Shown: piece after piece, positions 1-9,352 of the stretch | Position numbering within the stretch: position 1 is the stretch's first letter | How the letters are laid out: each line of letters begins with the position of its first letter | Assembly (NCBI GenBank): GCA_017942025.1 | Contig: JAGAVH010000014.1 | Location: 1-64,000 of the forward strand | Reading direction: 5' to 3' | DNA length: 64,000 nt | DNA from: Ruminiclostridium sp. | GTDB taxonomy: Bacteria; Bacillota; Clostridia; Oscillospirales; Ruminococcaceae | Notes under the pieces: model-generated | The model's database searches: none | What the model saw: the letters and a program-made list of their open reading frames with translations, nothing else | Told to the model about the DNA's origin: nothing | Made by a program: the position numbers and the translations under genes

Positions 1-60
1 CTCAAGGTAAATGTTTTAATTCTGTATTGTTCAATTTTCAAGGAACTCTCTCTGCCCTCT
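1..60 (-). other. Leader of an outward-facing operon, probably rRNA
   Basis: Read on the minus strand, this segment contains GTTCCTTGAAAATTGAACA. That resembles the conserved TTGAAAA-TGAACA leader/spacer sequence found next to 16S rRNA genes in Firmicutes. It lies directly downstream of two perfect tandem promoters that also point out of the window. The 16S gene itself would begin beyond position 1, so this is inference from leader and promoter architecture. Confidence 0.5.
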
Positions 61-77
61 CAGCGGACAGCTTATTT

Positions 78-106
78 ATTATATCACATCTTCAAACATT
101 TGTCAA
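78..106 (-). promoter_or_regulatory. Consensus sigma-A promoter, proximal of a tandem pair
   Basis: On the minus strand there is TTGACA (101-106), a 17-base spacer and TATAAT (78-83), all perfect consensus. It fires leftward out of the window into the putative rRNA leader. Confidence 0.8.
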
Positions 107-237
107 GCACTTTTTTTCATTTTTTTAAAAAAGTTTTTTGAGCTTTCTTTTCGTTCTGCTCCGCTGCGATAACCAAATCCGCTTTAGCATCACGTTTTTT
201 GCTCTTTTTGCTTGCCCCTCTCGAAGAGTGCTTATAC

Positions 238-266
238 ATTATATCACGTTATTCGTGGTTTGTCAA
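238..266 (-). promoter_or_regulatory. Consensus sigma-A promoter, distal of a tandem pair
   Basis: TTGACA (261-266), 17 bases, TATAAT (238-243) on the minus strand, also perfect and exactly 160 bp upstream of the proximal copy. Two perfect tandem promoters ahead of one leader is the usual design of strong rRNA promoters. Confidence 0.8.
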
Positions 267-339
267 CAGTTTTTTTGCAGAAATTTTGCCTAAAAACAAT
301 ATAATTTTTTAAAGCGACGATTGTTAATTTCGACAATCA

Positions 340-376
340 ACACAAAATACAGGCTTTTCAACACAATATATAGTAG
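340..376. promoter_or_regulatory. Possible NrdR-box pair
   Basis: ACACAATATATAGTAG at 361-376 resembles the NrdR box (acaCwAtATaTwGtgt). A weaker ACACAAAATACAGG lies 21 bp (two helical turns) to its left. nrdR itself is the next gene. The box spacing is not the usual three turns and no ribonucleotide reductase gene is in view, so this is tentative. Confidence 0.25.
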
Positions 377-432
377 CTTCGGCAAAGCATCTTTTCACCT
401 TGATGAAGTCATTGTTTTATAGATAGAAAGAT

Positions 433-467
433 AAAAAAAGCAGAACAACCTATTACGGCTGCTCTGC
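433..467 (-). terminator. Rho-independent terminator of nrdR
   Basis: An 11-bp stem (440-450 with 457-467, two G-T pairs) and a 6-base loop are followed on the minus strand by a run of seven T. It lies 14 bp after the nrdR stop. Confidence 0.85.
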
Positions 468-480
468 CCGATGTACCTGA

Positions 481-942
481 TTATTGTTTTTCGTTATTAA
501 GCTCTGAAATTATCTTTACAAAGCTGTCAATATCGTTAAAATCTTTATAAACGGAAGCGAATCTGATATATGCAACTTTGTCGATTGCCTTCAGACGATG
601 CAGAACCATCTCGCCAATTTCATAGGATGTAACCTCACGACGGAACTGATTTTTAAGATCCTGCACTATATCTTCTACTATATCCTCCAGCACCATCATC
701 TTTACAGGACGCTTGGCTGTAGCTATAGTCAGACTCTTTATAAGCTTCTCTCTGTCAAAGGCTTCAAGAACATTGCCTTTTTTCACAACCATAAGCGGAA
801 TATTCTCCACTATTTCATAGGTGGTGAATCTACATTTACATTCAAGGCACTCTCTTCTGCGGCGGATTTTATTTTCTGCCGGGCGCGAATCTATAACCTT
901 GCTGTCGTCAAATCCACATTCGGGACATTTCACAAATATCAC
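481..942 (-). CDS. nrdR: Transcriptional repressor NrdR
   Basis: NrdR represses ribonucleotide reductase operons when its ATP-cone binds dATP. The 153-residue protein has the family layout: a zinc ribbon with CPEC (C6, C9) and CLEC (C32, C35), the arginine run IRRRREC after it, then an ATP-cone (about residues 50-140). Two GTG starts are possible. The one at 940-942 has AAGGAAA at a good distance. The one at 931-933 gives the canonical (M)KCPEC N-terminus of the family but has only weak SD spacing. A TTGAAA-N17-TAAAAT promoter lies upstream and a strong terminator downstream, so it can be expressed alone. Identification is firm; the exact start is not. Confidence 0.95.
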   Translation of the reverse strand: MIFVKCPECGFDDSKVIDSRPAENKIRRRRECLECKCRFTTYEIVENIPLMVVKKGNVLEAFDREKLIKSLTIATAKRPVKMMVLEDIVEDIVQDLKNQFRREVTSYEIGEMVLHRLKAIDKVAYIRFASVYKDFNDIDSFVKIISELNNEKQ

Positions 943-975
943 TCTCTTTCCTTCTGATACCCTTTTTATAAACTA

Positions 976-1004
976 ATTTTAACATATAAAATGGTCTTTT
1001 TCAA
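976..1004 (-). promoter_or_regulatory. Promoter of nrdR
   Basis: Minus strand TTGAAA (999-1004), 17 bp, TAAAAT (976-981), about 30 bp before the GTG start of nrdR and just after the stop of the isomerase-like gene. Confidence 0.65.
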
Positions 1005-1018
1005 GCCTTTTATAAAAA

Positions 1019-1816
1019 TTATTGCTGTAATCTGTAGGCGTCCAGTTTGTTCTGAAGAGCTGTTACCGAATCCTTCAGATCGTCGTAGCTTGTGTAATTT
1101 TCTCTGTATAGCTCTACTATCATAGATTCATCATAGCCGAGCTCATCCAGTCTTCTGAAGAGCTTTGTAAAATCAAACACACCTTTTCCTATAGGAAGAC
1201 AGTCGCAGTTATCATCACAGTCACTGATATGGATATGCTCCACCTTATTGCCTACCGCATCAAGATAATCGAAAACATCTACTCCGCTTCTTCTTGCCTG
1301 TTTTGTATCAAGAACAAATCTCACCTCGTCGCCAAGCTGTTGTGACATTTTCCTTACAAAGTCCAGGTCCTTGCTCTTACAATAGCAGATGTTTTCCTGC
1401 AATACGGTTATACCAAGCTCCTTCGCTATGCGATAAAGGCGAAGATATCTCTCCATATAAATATCGTCCTGAACGTGAGAGCTGAGTATTGCACCGTGAA
1501 GCACAAAGTACCGCGCCCCCAGTTCAGCCAGTTTTTCAAAGTATCTTTTATATATATCTATAAGGTAAGTCGTTCTTCTGGGGTAATTGCCGAAAAGAAA
1601 CAAAGATTCCATCGGAGAAGAAAATGGATGGAAGGACTTGACGCTGATTCCGTAATCCTTTATTGTTTTCTTCATATCCGCATATATTTCGCCTTCGAGC
1701 TCATCCACGGAGTTGATAAATATTTCTACGTTTTTAACTCCTCTTATAGCCAGCTCATATAACGCCTTTTCTGTTTCCAGAGGATAAAGGCAGGCGGTTG
1801 AAGCACCTACATCCAT
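1019..1816 (-). CDS. Sugar phosphate isomerase/epimerase-like TIM-barrel protein
   Basis: Member of the xylose-isomerase-like TIM-barrel superfamily (sugar phosphate isomerases/epimerases, inosose dehydratases, endonuclease IV). Strand-end motifs carrying probable metal ligands are visible: LQENICY, FVLDTKQARRSG, HIHISDCDDN and IVELYREN (Glu, Asp, His, Glu in order). I chose the ATG at 1814-1816 (MDVGAST) because AAAGGAAG sits 7 bases before it; the further ATG at 1832-1834 would put the SD inside the gene. It follows the YfhO-family gene on the same strand with a 23-bp gap, so co-transcription is likely. The substrate cannot be told from sequence. No signal peptide, so it is cytoplasmic. Confidence 0.8.
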   Translation of the reverse strand: MDVGASTACLYPLETEKALYELAIRGVKNVEIFINSVDELEGEIYADMKKTIKDYGISVKSFHPFSSPMESLFLFGNYPRRTTYLIDIYKRYFEKLAELGARYFVLHGAILSSHVQDDIYMERYLRLYRIAKELGITVLQENICYCKSKDLDFVRKMSQQLGDEVRFVLDTKQARRSGVDVFDYLDAVGNKVEHIHISDCDDNCDCLPIGKGVFDFTKLFRRLDELGYDESMIVELYRENYTSYDDLKDSVTALQNKLDAYRLQQ

Positions 1817-1839
1817 TTGTTTTCTTCCTTTCATAATTT

Positions 1840-4533
1840 TTATAGCATATCTATTATATTACCGGTGATGCTTAAAATCATCGGTACAAGATAAATCATT
1901 GCAAGAACCACAGAGAAAAGCACATAAATACCTATGCGGCAAAGCGTTTCTGTCCTTGCTATTATCTTTTCTGCCTTGTTCCTGAAGATAATCCACAAAG
2001 CAAGCATCACAACGCCTGCAACGGATATGAGCATACCCACCCTGAAGCCGGATGGTGAGAAGGTGAACTCAATATTATTTTCACCCTCGCTAAGTCTTAT
2101 TGTCATAAATCCACCGAGTGTGCGGCTGATTTGCGTTTCCTCACCGTTGACATAAGCCGTAAAGCCCTTGTCGTAGGGTACGGATAGGAACAGATATTGT
2201 CCATCCTTTTCAGAGGAATAGCTTCCCTTTATAGAAGCACCCGCCACTTCAAGTCCTGCAGATTTTGTGGTATCTATGATTTTGCTCAATTTTTCGTGTG
2301 AAAGTCCGTACACGCCGAAGCTTGAACAATAAGTTTTCTTATTAAGTGATATTTCTACCGTAACAAATTCATCCTCATAAGTTCCGAGCTCCAGGAAGCC
2401 GTTTGTATCCTGTCCCGGGAAGGAAAGATTCTGCTTGATTCCGTTCACATATACGTCAAAGCTTCCGTAAATGTGCTCTTTTACATTGGTAGTTACCAGA
2501 TCGAAGCAATCAAAATAAAGCGTCTGCTTACCCTCTGCATATATTTTATAGGTAAGAGCGGCATTTTTTGATGCCATATCAGGAACAAAGTGATACTTGT
2601 CCTCTAATTTATAGAAGTGGATGTTTCTCTTGCCTGTAGGCTGGTACTCAATAAACAGCTCTTCCTTTGCGCCAAAAAGCTGTTCAGCTACAAACTGCTG
2701 AATATCCGCTCTTTCGGCAAGAGGTAATTCAGGAACAGCCGAAAGATCATTGTCGCTGACTATACCAAGCGGCATAAAATACTCGTTTTCAAACACAGAA
2801 TAATATTTATCTCTGTATATGGCAGGTTCTCTTGCGGTGAACTTTTCCACCGTATAGCCCACCGACATCATAGCATCGGTAAGAAGAGTACCGCCGTTAC
2901 CTGTTACCTCCATCCAGTAGGAGGAATAACCCAGTCTCTTCATAGCAAACATATAATCCTCTGATGTAAGAGAAGTATAGTGAGCAAGAGAATTGTAGCC
3001 AAGTCCGCCTATGAGATTTGCGTCAAAGTGCTTGTACTGTCCCTGACCTAATTTCAGTCGCCAGAATTTTTCGTCATCCTGAATTTTATCTTCGAGTACA
3101 ATAGCATTATTGAACTTGCCCGGTGTATAGCTTGCCGCCGCTATATAAACGTTGGCATTGAAAAAGCATTCAAAGGCTACAACTGCCGACAGCATTACAC
3201 AAAGCACGGGAAATGCAATCTTTTTAAATACGCCGAAGGCCATTATAAGCGTATATATCGCCATAACAATGCAGGTTATAATCACAAGATACAGGAAGGA
3301 GGTTGTATCTCCCCAGAGAGTTGTGCTGTAGCTGTCAAGATTTTCTCTGAAGGTAAAGTAATACCATACGGAAAATACACCGAAAGCAGCTATCAGAATG
3401 GATACAGGAACAGCATATCTCTTTTTCGTCTTTGTGGCATAATCCTCAGCAGTCATGCTCTTTAGCTTTACCGCGCAGAAAATCAACAGCATCATAGTTG
3501 TCATATATCCGTAGCGGATAGGAAATGCCATATAATCGCCTGTATGCCACATCTTGTTTATCGGCTCAAACACCACAGGTAACAGAGTAAGAACAGATAA
3601 GACGACATAGAATCTGCTCTGCGCCGTTACTCTTCTGCCAAAGAAAATCACATATATCGCAACGCCTATACCCGTACAGAAAAGGAAAGGAAGGCATGTA
3701 TCCATCTTTGTAAAGATGTTGGACTTTACAAGTCCCTCAATTATATTCTTTCCTCTTGCAGAAGAAAGGTACTGAGCGAAAGAGGGCAACCAGATAACAG
3801 CCGTAACAGCGGCGGCGATTACGCAGGCTATGACAAACCTGGGCGCTATACCCTTTATATCCTTTTTTCTGTTCATAAAAAGATATAAGCCAAAGAAAAT
3901 AACAGTGAAAATTACCACCATATAGCTGAGGTAATAATTCAGCACCAGCATACCTGAAAGACAGAATATCAGCCCTCCGATATTCTTTTTTCTTATAAGG
4001 CTTTCAAAAGAAATCAGTAAAAGCGGGAAGAAATACATCACATCCAGCCAGACCGTATTCTGATAGAAAAGCATAGCATAGCCGCTGAAAGCATAGATAA
4101 CACTGAATAATGCTCCCCAGAAAAGGTGCAGTTTTTTATGGCAATGACGGAAATAGATATTTGCCGTCACAGCACAGGTCATCATCTTCAGCAGAGTCAG
4201 AATATTCATAAAGTTCATTATATCCGCTTTTTCTATCAGCACAACTAAAAAACTGAAGGGGCTGGATATAAAGAACAGAAATACACCGTAGAAATTCATA
4301 CCAGAGGCATTCTGCATATTAAGGAAGAAGTTTCCCTCGCCCTCAAGAATATCCTTGAAGTTAAGCAGCAGAGGCACTACCTGCTGATGCATATCACACC
4401 AGGCAAGAGTTTTATCGCCAAAGGGATACATTCCGCTTATCGCATACACAATGAGCAGAATCACTGCCACCGCAACAGGTGGGACTATGAATGTCAACAA
4501 TGCGAGTGGATTTTTAAAAAAACTTTTTTTCAT
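1840..4533 (-). CDS. YfhO-family multispanning membrane protein
   Basis: An 897-residue protein with an N-terminal hydrophobic half holding a dozen or more membrane helices, then a large extracytoplasmic region (about 455-815) and further helices near the C-terminus (about 815-835 and 870-893). The opening (GMYPFGDKTLAWCDMHQQ) matches the start of YfhO-family proteins, which have a GT-C-like topology. Bacillus YfhO takes part in sugar modification of lipoteichoic acid, so a role in glycosylating a cell-envelope polymer is a reasonable inference. It starts with ATG and a weak SD, and lies about 100 bp after secF with a hairpin between them. Confidence 0.8.
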   Translation of the reverse strand: MKKSFFKNPLALLTFIVPPVAVAVILLIVYAISGMYPFGDKTLAWCDMHQQVVPLLLNFKDILEGEGNFFLNMQNASGMNFYGVFLFFISSPFSFLVVLIEKADIMNFMNILTLLKMMTCAVTANIYFRHCHKKLHLFWGALFSVIYAFSGYAMLFYQNTVWLDVMYFFPLLLISFESLIRKKNIGGLIFCLSGMLVLNYYLSYMVVIFTVIFFGLYLFMNRKKDIKGIAPRFVIACVIAAAVTAVIWLPSFAQYLSSARGKNIIEGLVKSNIFTKMDTCLPFLFCTGIGVAIYVIFFGRRVTAQSRFYVVLSVLTLLPVVFEPINKMWHTGDYMAFPIRYGYMTTMMLLIFCAVKLKSMTAEDYATKTKKRYAVPVSILIAAFGVFSVWYYFTFRENLDSYSTTLWGDTTSFLYLVIITCIVMAIYTLIMAFGVFKKIAFPVLCVMLSAVVAFECFFNANVYIAAASYTPGKFNNAIVLEDKIQDDEKFWRLKLGQGQYKHFDANLIGGLGYNSLAHYTSLTSEDYMFAMKRLGYSSYWMEVTGNGGTLLTDAMMSVGYTVEKFTAREPAIYRDKYYSVFENEYFMPLGIVSDNDLSAVPELPLAERADIQQFVAEQLFGAKEELFIEYQPTGKRNIHFYKLEDKYHFVPDMASKNAALTYKIYAEGKQTLYFDCFDLVTTNVKEHIYGSFDVYVNGIKQNLSFPGQDTNGFLELGTYEDEFVTVEISLNKKTYCSSFGVYGLSHEKLSKIIDTTKSAGLEVAGASIKGSYSSEKDGQYLFLSVPYDKGFTAYVNGEETQISRTLGGFMTIRLSEGENNIEFTFSPSGFRVGMLISVAGVVMLALWIIFRNKAEKIIARTETLCRIGIYVLFSVVLAMIYLVPMILSITGNIIDML

Positions 4534-4596
4534 AATGTCTTTATCTTTTTTATATTGTAAGAAAATATACCTTTATTTCCATCGTTAAAACTACTA

Positions 4597-4622
4597 ATTC
4601 CTCCCTTTTTCGAGGGAGGAAT
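4597..4622 (-). terminator. Hairpin between secF and the YfhO-family gene
   Basis: A perfect 10-bp inverted repeat (4597-4606 with 4613-4622) with a 6-base loop lies 13 bp after the secF stop. The T-tract on the minus side is poor, so it may be a weak terminator or an mRNA end stabiliser. Confidence 0.5.
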
Positions 4623-4635
4623 CAGATAAAAGTCC

Positions 4636-5646
4636 TTAAACCATAAGCTTCTTGGCGTCTGTCTGGGTAGAAGCCATATTCTTCTTTGACTTCTTTTCAC
4701 CCTTGCTACCCTTCTTATCGGAATACTTCTTGCCGAACTTTTCCTGCCAGAGTACCCAAAGGGGACCTGCTATGCAGAGAGATGAGTAGGTACCGAATAC
4801 AAGGCCTGCCGCCATCGGAATTGCGAATGTCATTATTGATGTAACGCCGCAGATAGCACATACTACACAGATTGTGATAACTGCAAAGGCTGTTGTAAGA
4901 GTTGTGTTTATCGCACGTGTGATTGACTGTGTGATACTTAAATTTACAAGCTCACGAAGATTCATTGAAGAGCCGTAAAGATTACGGTTTTCTCTTACAC
5001 GGTCATAGACAACGATGGTGTTGTTGATGGAGTTACCGAGGATTGTGAGGATAACTGCCATAAAGTTTGCGTCAATAGGGAAACCGCAGAACACGAACAC
5101 CGCATAAACCATAACGATATCGTGGATAAGTGCAACCAGTGAGAATACACCTGCGGAAAGACCGCCGATGTTCTTGAAGCGGAATGCGATATAGATAACC
5201 AGCAGAACAAATGAGAAGAGAACCGCTACAAGACACTTTAAGAAGAACTCAAGACCTGAAGTGGGATTTACATCCTGGCTGTTTACAAGTTCGAGCTTAT
5301 TATCCTTGTAGGTTTCCTGGAGCTTGTTTGTAAGCTCTGTCTGCTTGTCCGCTGTAAGACCTTCTGACGAAGAGAAAGAAACCTGAACTGTTTCCATAGT
5401 GCCGTTTACAGCACTACCTGTAATTACGTTTACTGCACCAAAGCCCTGTCCTTCAACAGTGGACTTGATTGCATTTGTATCAACTGTACCCTCGTAGCTG
5501 TAGGTCAGCATTGTGCCGCCCTTGAATTCAATAGACATATCAATGCCCAGTACAAAAGTACCAACGATAGTTGCAATAAGGAAGATAATCGGAATGATGA
5601 AGAATATCTTTCTCTTACCGATAAAATCAATAGTTTTTCTTTCCAT
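4636..5646 (-). CDS. secF: Protein translocase subunit SecF
   Basis: SecF forms the SecDF complex that uses the proton-motive force to pull secreted proteins through the membrane. The 336-residue protein has the family pattern: a first helix, then GIDMSIEFKGGTMLTY, an external P-domain (about 40-125) and five more helices, with the SecF segment AVILTILGNSINNTIVVYDR where family members carry a conserved Asp/Arg region. A lysine-rich cytoplasmic tail follows. Its ATG overlaps the secD stop in a TAATG arrangement, showing translational coupling. Separate secD and secF genes are normal in Clostridia. Confidence 0.95.
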   Translation of the reverse strand: MERKTIDFIGKRKIFFIIPIIFLIATIVGTFVLGIDMSIEFKGGTMLTYSYEGTVDTNAIKSTVEGQGFGAVNVITGSAVNGTMETVQVSFSSSEGLTADKQTELTNKLQETYKDNKLELVNSQDVNPTSGLEFFLKCLVAVLFSFVLLVIYIAFRFKNIGGLSAGVFSLVALIHDIVMVYAVFVFCGFPIDANFMAVILTILGNSINNTIVVYDRVRENRNLYGSSMNLRELVNLSITQSITRAINTTLTTAFAVITICVVCAICGVTSIMTFAIPMAAGLVFGTYSSLCIAGPLWVLWQEKFGKKYSDKKGSKGEKKSKKNMASTQTDAKKLMV

Positions 5647-7103
5647 TATACTGCACCGCCTTCCTTTGTAGTCTTCTGCTGTGCCATAGTGGTCTGGTCT
5701 TTCTTACCACCGTATAATGCAGGATTTCTGAATATCTTGAAGTTTGAAAGTGAGCTTGTCATCAGTCTTGCCGCAAGGATACCGAATAAGAAGTTTAAGA
5801 TTACGCCGACCATAAGAGTATAGCCGAAGGAGTAGATTGTACCCTCTGTAGAAGCACCGAACATAAAGAATATAGGTCTTAAAATGATAGATGCAAGGCT
5901 GTCGGGGGTACCGAAGGCACCCATAAGAATGATAGCAACGATAACCATTGTGATGTTACCATCAAATACCGCTGTGAATGCACGCTTATAACCTACGGAT
6001 ATAGCACTCTGTACTGTCTTGCCTGCGTTGATTTCTTCCTTGATTCTTTCGCCTACGATTACGTTTGCGTCAACGCCCATACCTACCGCAAGGATGATAC
6101 CTGCGATACCGGGGATTGTAAGTGTAAGACTGCTTGCGAAGGGGAAGAAGCCTGAAATTGCACAGAATGTACCTGCAACCTGTCCGATAAGACCGATTAC
6201 CGCTACAACACCGGGCAGACGATAGAAGGCAATCATGAAAATTGCGATAAATGCAAAAGCAATAAGACCGGCTAAAGCCATAGCGTCTCTTGCACCTGTA
6301 CCGAGTGTGGGAGAGATTGTGCTGAAGGAAGCTGTTTCAAGCTTAAAGGGTAACGCACCGCCATTGATCTTGTTGGCTAAATCCTGCACCTCTTCAGCAG
6401 TAAAGCTACCGCTGATAACCGCTTCGCCGTTTTCAATCTTTTCGTTTACAACTGCAACGGAAATAGCTTCGCCATCCATATATGTGGAGATGTAGCCCTT
6501 GTTCTTTGCAAGCTTTTCTGTAGCTTCTGCAAACTTCTGCTTGCCGCTGTCTTTAAGCTTTAAGGCTACCATATACTCAAATTCTGTGCTGCTGCCGCTC
6601 TTGGGAGCATACTGTGCAGTAGCGCTTTCTACATCAGAGCCTGATATGATAAGGGGAAGACTTTCGTATGTTTCTCCCTCTTTCCAGCTACCGTCCTGAC
6701 CTTCTCTGAAGGTGAGGAGTGCAGTTTCTCCGAGCTCCTTAACAGCTTCTTCCGGATCGAAATCCTCGTCCTCTGCCTGCCAGGGGAATCTTACGATAAT
6801 CTTGTCATTACCGTAGTCAACATAAAGCTCGTAGTCTGTGATGTTGCTTGCAACAAGTCTTGTTTCTACAATAGACTTTGCCGCGTCAAGCTCTGTGTCT
6901 GTTGCATCATAATCCTCGGGAGAGGTAAATGATACGTCAACACCGCCTCTGATATCAATACCCCAGCGGATATCACCCACACCTCTTATAACGGGATAGG
7001 TAAAGTCGCCATACTGGGTATGTATGCCGAAAAATACTACGCCTGTGAATGCAAGTATAAGTAATAATACTATAAAGAATACAGGCTTTGATACTCGTTT
7101 CAA
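5646..7103 (-). CDS. secD: Protein translocase subunit SecD
   Basis: Partner of SecF. After an N-terminal helix comes WGIDIRGGVDVSF, the SecD signature, then a long extracytoplasmic region and a block of helices containing GVDANVIVGERIKEE. I place the start at TTG 7101-7103 ((M)KRVSKPVFF), where GGAG lies 8 bases upstream. GTG at 7110-7112 and TTG at 7125-7127 are in frame and possible but fit less well. A TTGACT-N17-TATAAT promoter drives secD-secF. Confidence 0.93.
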   Translation of the reverse strand: MKRVSKPVFFIVLLLILAFTGVVFFGIHTQYGDFTYPVIRGVGDIRWGIDIRGGVDVSFTSPEDYDATDTELDAAKSIVETRLVASNITDYELYVDYGNDKIIVRFPWQAEDEDFDPEEAVKELGETALLTFREGQDGSWKEGETYESLPLIISGSDVESATAQYAPKSGSSTEFEYMVALKLKDSGKQKFAEATEKLAKNKGYISTYMDGEAISVAVVNEKIENGEAVISGSFTAEEVQDLANKINGGALPFKLETASFSTISPTLGTGARDAMALAGLIAFAFIAIFMIAFYRLPGVVAVIGLIGQVAGTFCAISGFFPFASSLTLTIPGIAGIILAVGMGVDANVIVGERIKEEINAGKTVQSAISVGYKRAFTAVFDGNITMVIVAIILMGAFGTPDSLASIILRPIFFMFGASTEGTIYSFGYTLMVGVILNFLFGILAARLMTSSLSNFKIFRNPALYGGKKDQTTMAQQKTTKEGGAV

Positions 7104-7161
7104 TTGTTTCACTCCGTTCCTGCACAATAGTGCATAGGTTTTTATTTTTATACATTATAGT

Positions 7162-7190
7162 ATTATACTATAAACCTTTCAATTAGTCAA
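7162..7190 (-). promoter_or_regulatory. Promoter of secDF
   Basis: Minus strand TTGACT (7185-7190), 17 bp, TATAAT (7162-7167), about 60 bp ahead of secD. Confidence 0.75.
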
Positions 7191-7327
7191 GATTTTTTAT
7201 CATTTTTCATAATTTATTCACAAATTTACAGTCAGCATATGCATATTCTGCTTTCAAACGCTGTCATTTCATCTGTCATATGTTTCACACAACCATAATT
7301 AACAATAGTTATAAGTTATAAAGTTAC

Positions 7328-7356
7328 TTGACACAGCTTGTCGTTTATGATATAGT
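7328..7356 (+). promoter_or_regulatory. Promoter of the GH127 gene
   Basis: TTGACA (7328-7333), 17 bp, TATAGT (7351-7356), about 43 bp before the ATG. The sequence just upstream has the repeated motif TTATAAGTTATAAAGTTA (from 7306), a possible regulator site; no regulator gene is adjacent. Confidence 0.7.
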
Positions 7357-7398
7357 TAAAAAAATTATTATGCTTCACAGATTTCCGGGAGGTACGTT

Positions 7399-9300
7399 AT
7401 GAAAAAGCAAAGTATGATAAAGAACAGCGGCTATAAAGCAGAGGGATTTATAGGTCAGTATCAGAAGCTTGTGAGGGAGGTCGTGATTCCGTATCAGTAT
7501 TCGGTACTGAACGACGAACTGCCCGATGTGGAAAAAAGCCACGTTATAGATAATTTCAGAAATGCGGCGGCGGCAATAAAGGGCGAAGACGTAAAGGACG
7601 GCTTTTACGGAATGGTATTCCAGGACAGCGACGCCGGAAAATGGATAGAAGCGGCGGCATACTCACTCCAGAACTATCCTGACAAACAGCTTGAAAAAAC
7701 CGTAGACGAATTTATTGATGTAATTGCCTGTGCTCAGGAAGAGGACGGATATCTCAATACATACTTTACTATAAAGGATAAGGAAAAGCGCTGGACAAAT
7801 CTTTTAGAGGCGCATGAGCTTTACACAGCTGGACATCTTATCGAAGCCGCCTGCGCTTATTATGAAGCAACGGGAAAAAGAAAATTCCTTGACGTTATGC
7901 TAAAGAACGTAAAGCATATACATAAGCACTTTGTCACCGACAACAACGAAGGCTTTCCGGGACATCCCGAAATAGAGCTTGCTCTATTAAAGCTGTACCG
8001 TATCACGGACGACAAGGACTGTATTGAGCTTTGCAGGAAATTCATTGATACAAGAGGCGTAAATACTGATTTCTACAAGCAGGAAAAGGAAAAACGTGAC
8101 TGGACCGTATGGGGCAACAACGCCGAGGATAACTATTATCAGCAGAGCAACGCTCCCGTAAGAAATCTTGACAAGGCTACAGGCCACGCAGTACGTGCTG
8201 TTTATCTTTACACGGCTATGGCGGATTTATCGGGAGAAACCGATGACGAGGAGCTTTTTGCCGCCTGCGAAAGACTGTGGCAGGACATCACCGAAAGAAA
8301 AATGTATATCACGGGTGCAATAGGCTCAACCGTTCATGGCGAGGCGTTCAGCACCGACTATGATTTACCCTCCGATACAGCCTATGCAGAAACCTGCGCT
8401 TCTATAGGTCTTATGTTCTTTGCAGCAAGAATGCTGGAAAAGGATGTGGACAGCAGATATTCCGACGTGATGGAAAGAGCCTTTTATAATACCGTTCTTG
8501 CAGGTATGCAGCTTGACGGAAGGAGATTCTTCTACGTAAACCCCCTTGAAGTAGTCCCCGGAATTTCAGGCGTAATTGCAACCCATTGGCACGCAAGACC
8601 TCAGCGCCCGGGCTGGTACGGCTGTGCCTGCTGTCCTCCCAACGTGGCAAGACTTATCACTTCTTTCGGCAAGTATGCCTACGGAGAAAATGAGAATACC
8701 GCCTTCTGCCATCTCTTTGCTGGCGGCAGGGTTGAATTTTCAAACGGTATGAAATTCACCTGCGAAACAAGATATCCCTACGGCTTTGCCGTTACCTATA
8801 AAATAGAAAAGGGCGGAAAAATGGCAATCAGAATTCCCGCCTGGAGCGAAAGCTATCTGGTTCTTCTCAACAAAAGACCTGTCAGAACCGAAAAGGTAAA
8901 GGGCTATATATATGTAGATGTAGCCGACGGAGATACTCTTATAATCACTCTTGACGATAGCATCAGAACAAACTACGCCAGCACAAGAGTACATGACCTT
9001 ACGGGTAAGGTGGCTTTATCAAGAGGTCCTCTTGTTTATTGCTTTGAGGGTGTTGATAATGACAACGATGTTTTGTCAATCGCCCTTAAAAAACGCTGTG
9101 GAGCTATGGTTACGGAAAATGACGACCTCCCCTGTGAGAGCATTGCAATAGGGGTAGAAGCTGTGAGAAAAACCGCCCCGGACAGTCTTTATTCCTTTGA
9201 ACCACCGACAGAAGAAGAAATCACCGCCATTGCAGTCCCCTATTATATATGGGGCAACAGAGGTGAAAATCAGATGAGAGTGTGGATGGACGAGGCATAA
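7399..9300 (+). CDS. GH127 beta-L-arabinofuranosidase
   Basis: Glycoside hydrolase family 127 (formerly DUF1680), which releases beta-linked L-arabinofuranose from plant glycans. The zinc-thiolate active site known from Bifidobacterium HypBA1 is complete: E331 and C333 (in AETCAS) plus C411 and C412 (in CACCPPN), one being the nucleophile, and E315 (HGEAF) in the position of the acid/base, 16 residues before E331 as in HypBA1. Length 633, usual for the family. There is no signal peptide, so it acts on oligosaccharides inside the cell. GGGAGG precedes the ATG by 6 bases. It is monocistronic, flanked by its own promoter and a terminator. Other GH127 substrates are possible. Confidence 0.92.
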   Translation: MKKQSMIKNSGYKAEGFIGQYQKLVREVVIPYQYSVLNDELPDVEKSHVIDNFRNAAAAIKGEDVKDGFYGMVFQDSDAGKWIEAAAYSLQNYPDKQLEKTVDEFIDVIACAQEEDGYLNTYFTIKDKEKRWTNLLEAHELYTAGHLIEAACAYYEATGKRKFLDVMLKNVKHIHKHFVTDNNEGFPGHPEIELALLKLYRITDDKDCIELCRKFIDTRGVNTDFYKQEKEKRDWTVWGNNAEDNYYQQSNAPVRNLDKATGHAVRAVYLYTAMADLSGETDDEELFAACERLWQDITERKMYITGAIGSTVHGEAFSTDYDLPSDTAYAETCASIGLMFFAARMLEKDVDSRYSDVMERAFYNTVLAGMQLDGRRFFYVNPLEVVPGISGVIATHWHARPQRPGWYGCACCPPNVARLITSFGKYAYGENENTAFCHLFAGGRVEFSNGMKFTCETRYPYGFAVTYKIEKGGKMAIRIPAWSESYLVLLNKRPVRTEKVKGYIYVDVADGDTLIITLDDSIRTNYASTRVHDLTGKVALSRGPLVYCFEGVDNDNDVLSIALKKRCGAMVTENDDLPCESIAIGVEAVRKTAPDSLYSFEPPTEEEITAIAVPYYIWGNRGENQMRVWMDEA

Positions 9301-9317
9301 ATTTGCGGTAGCAAATT
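9300..9317. repeat. Small hairpin after the GH127 gene
   Basis: AATTTGC, loop GGTA, GCAAATT: a 7-bp perfect stem starting in the stop codon. It resembles single units of the short-loop hairpin arrays near 16.8 kb and 31.4 kb. Confidence 0.45.
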
Positions 9318-9352
9318 CAGGTAGTTTGCCTTGCGGATGGAATATAAAAATT

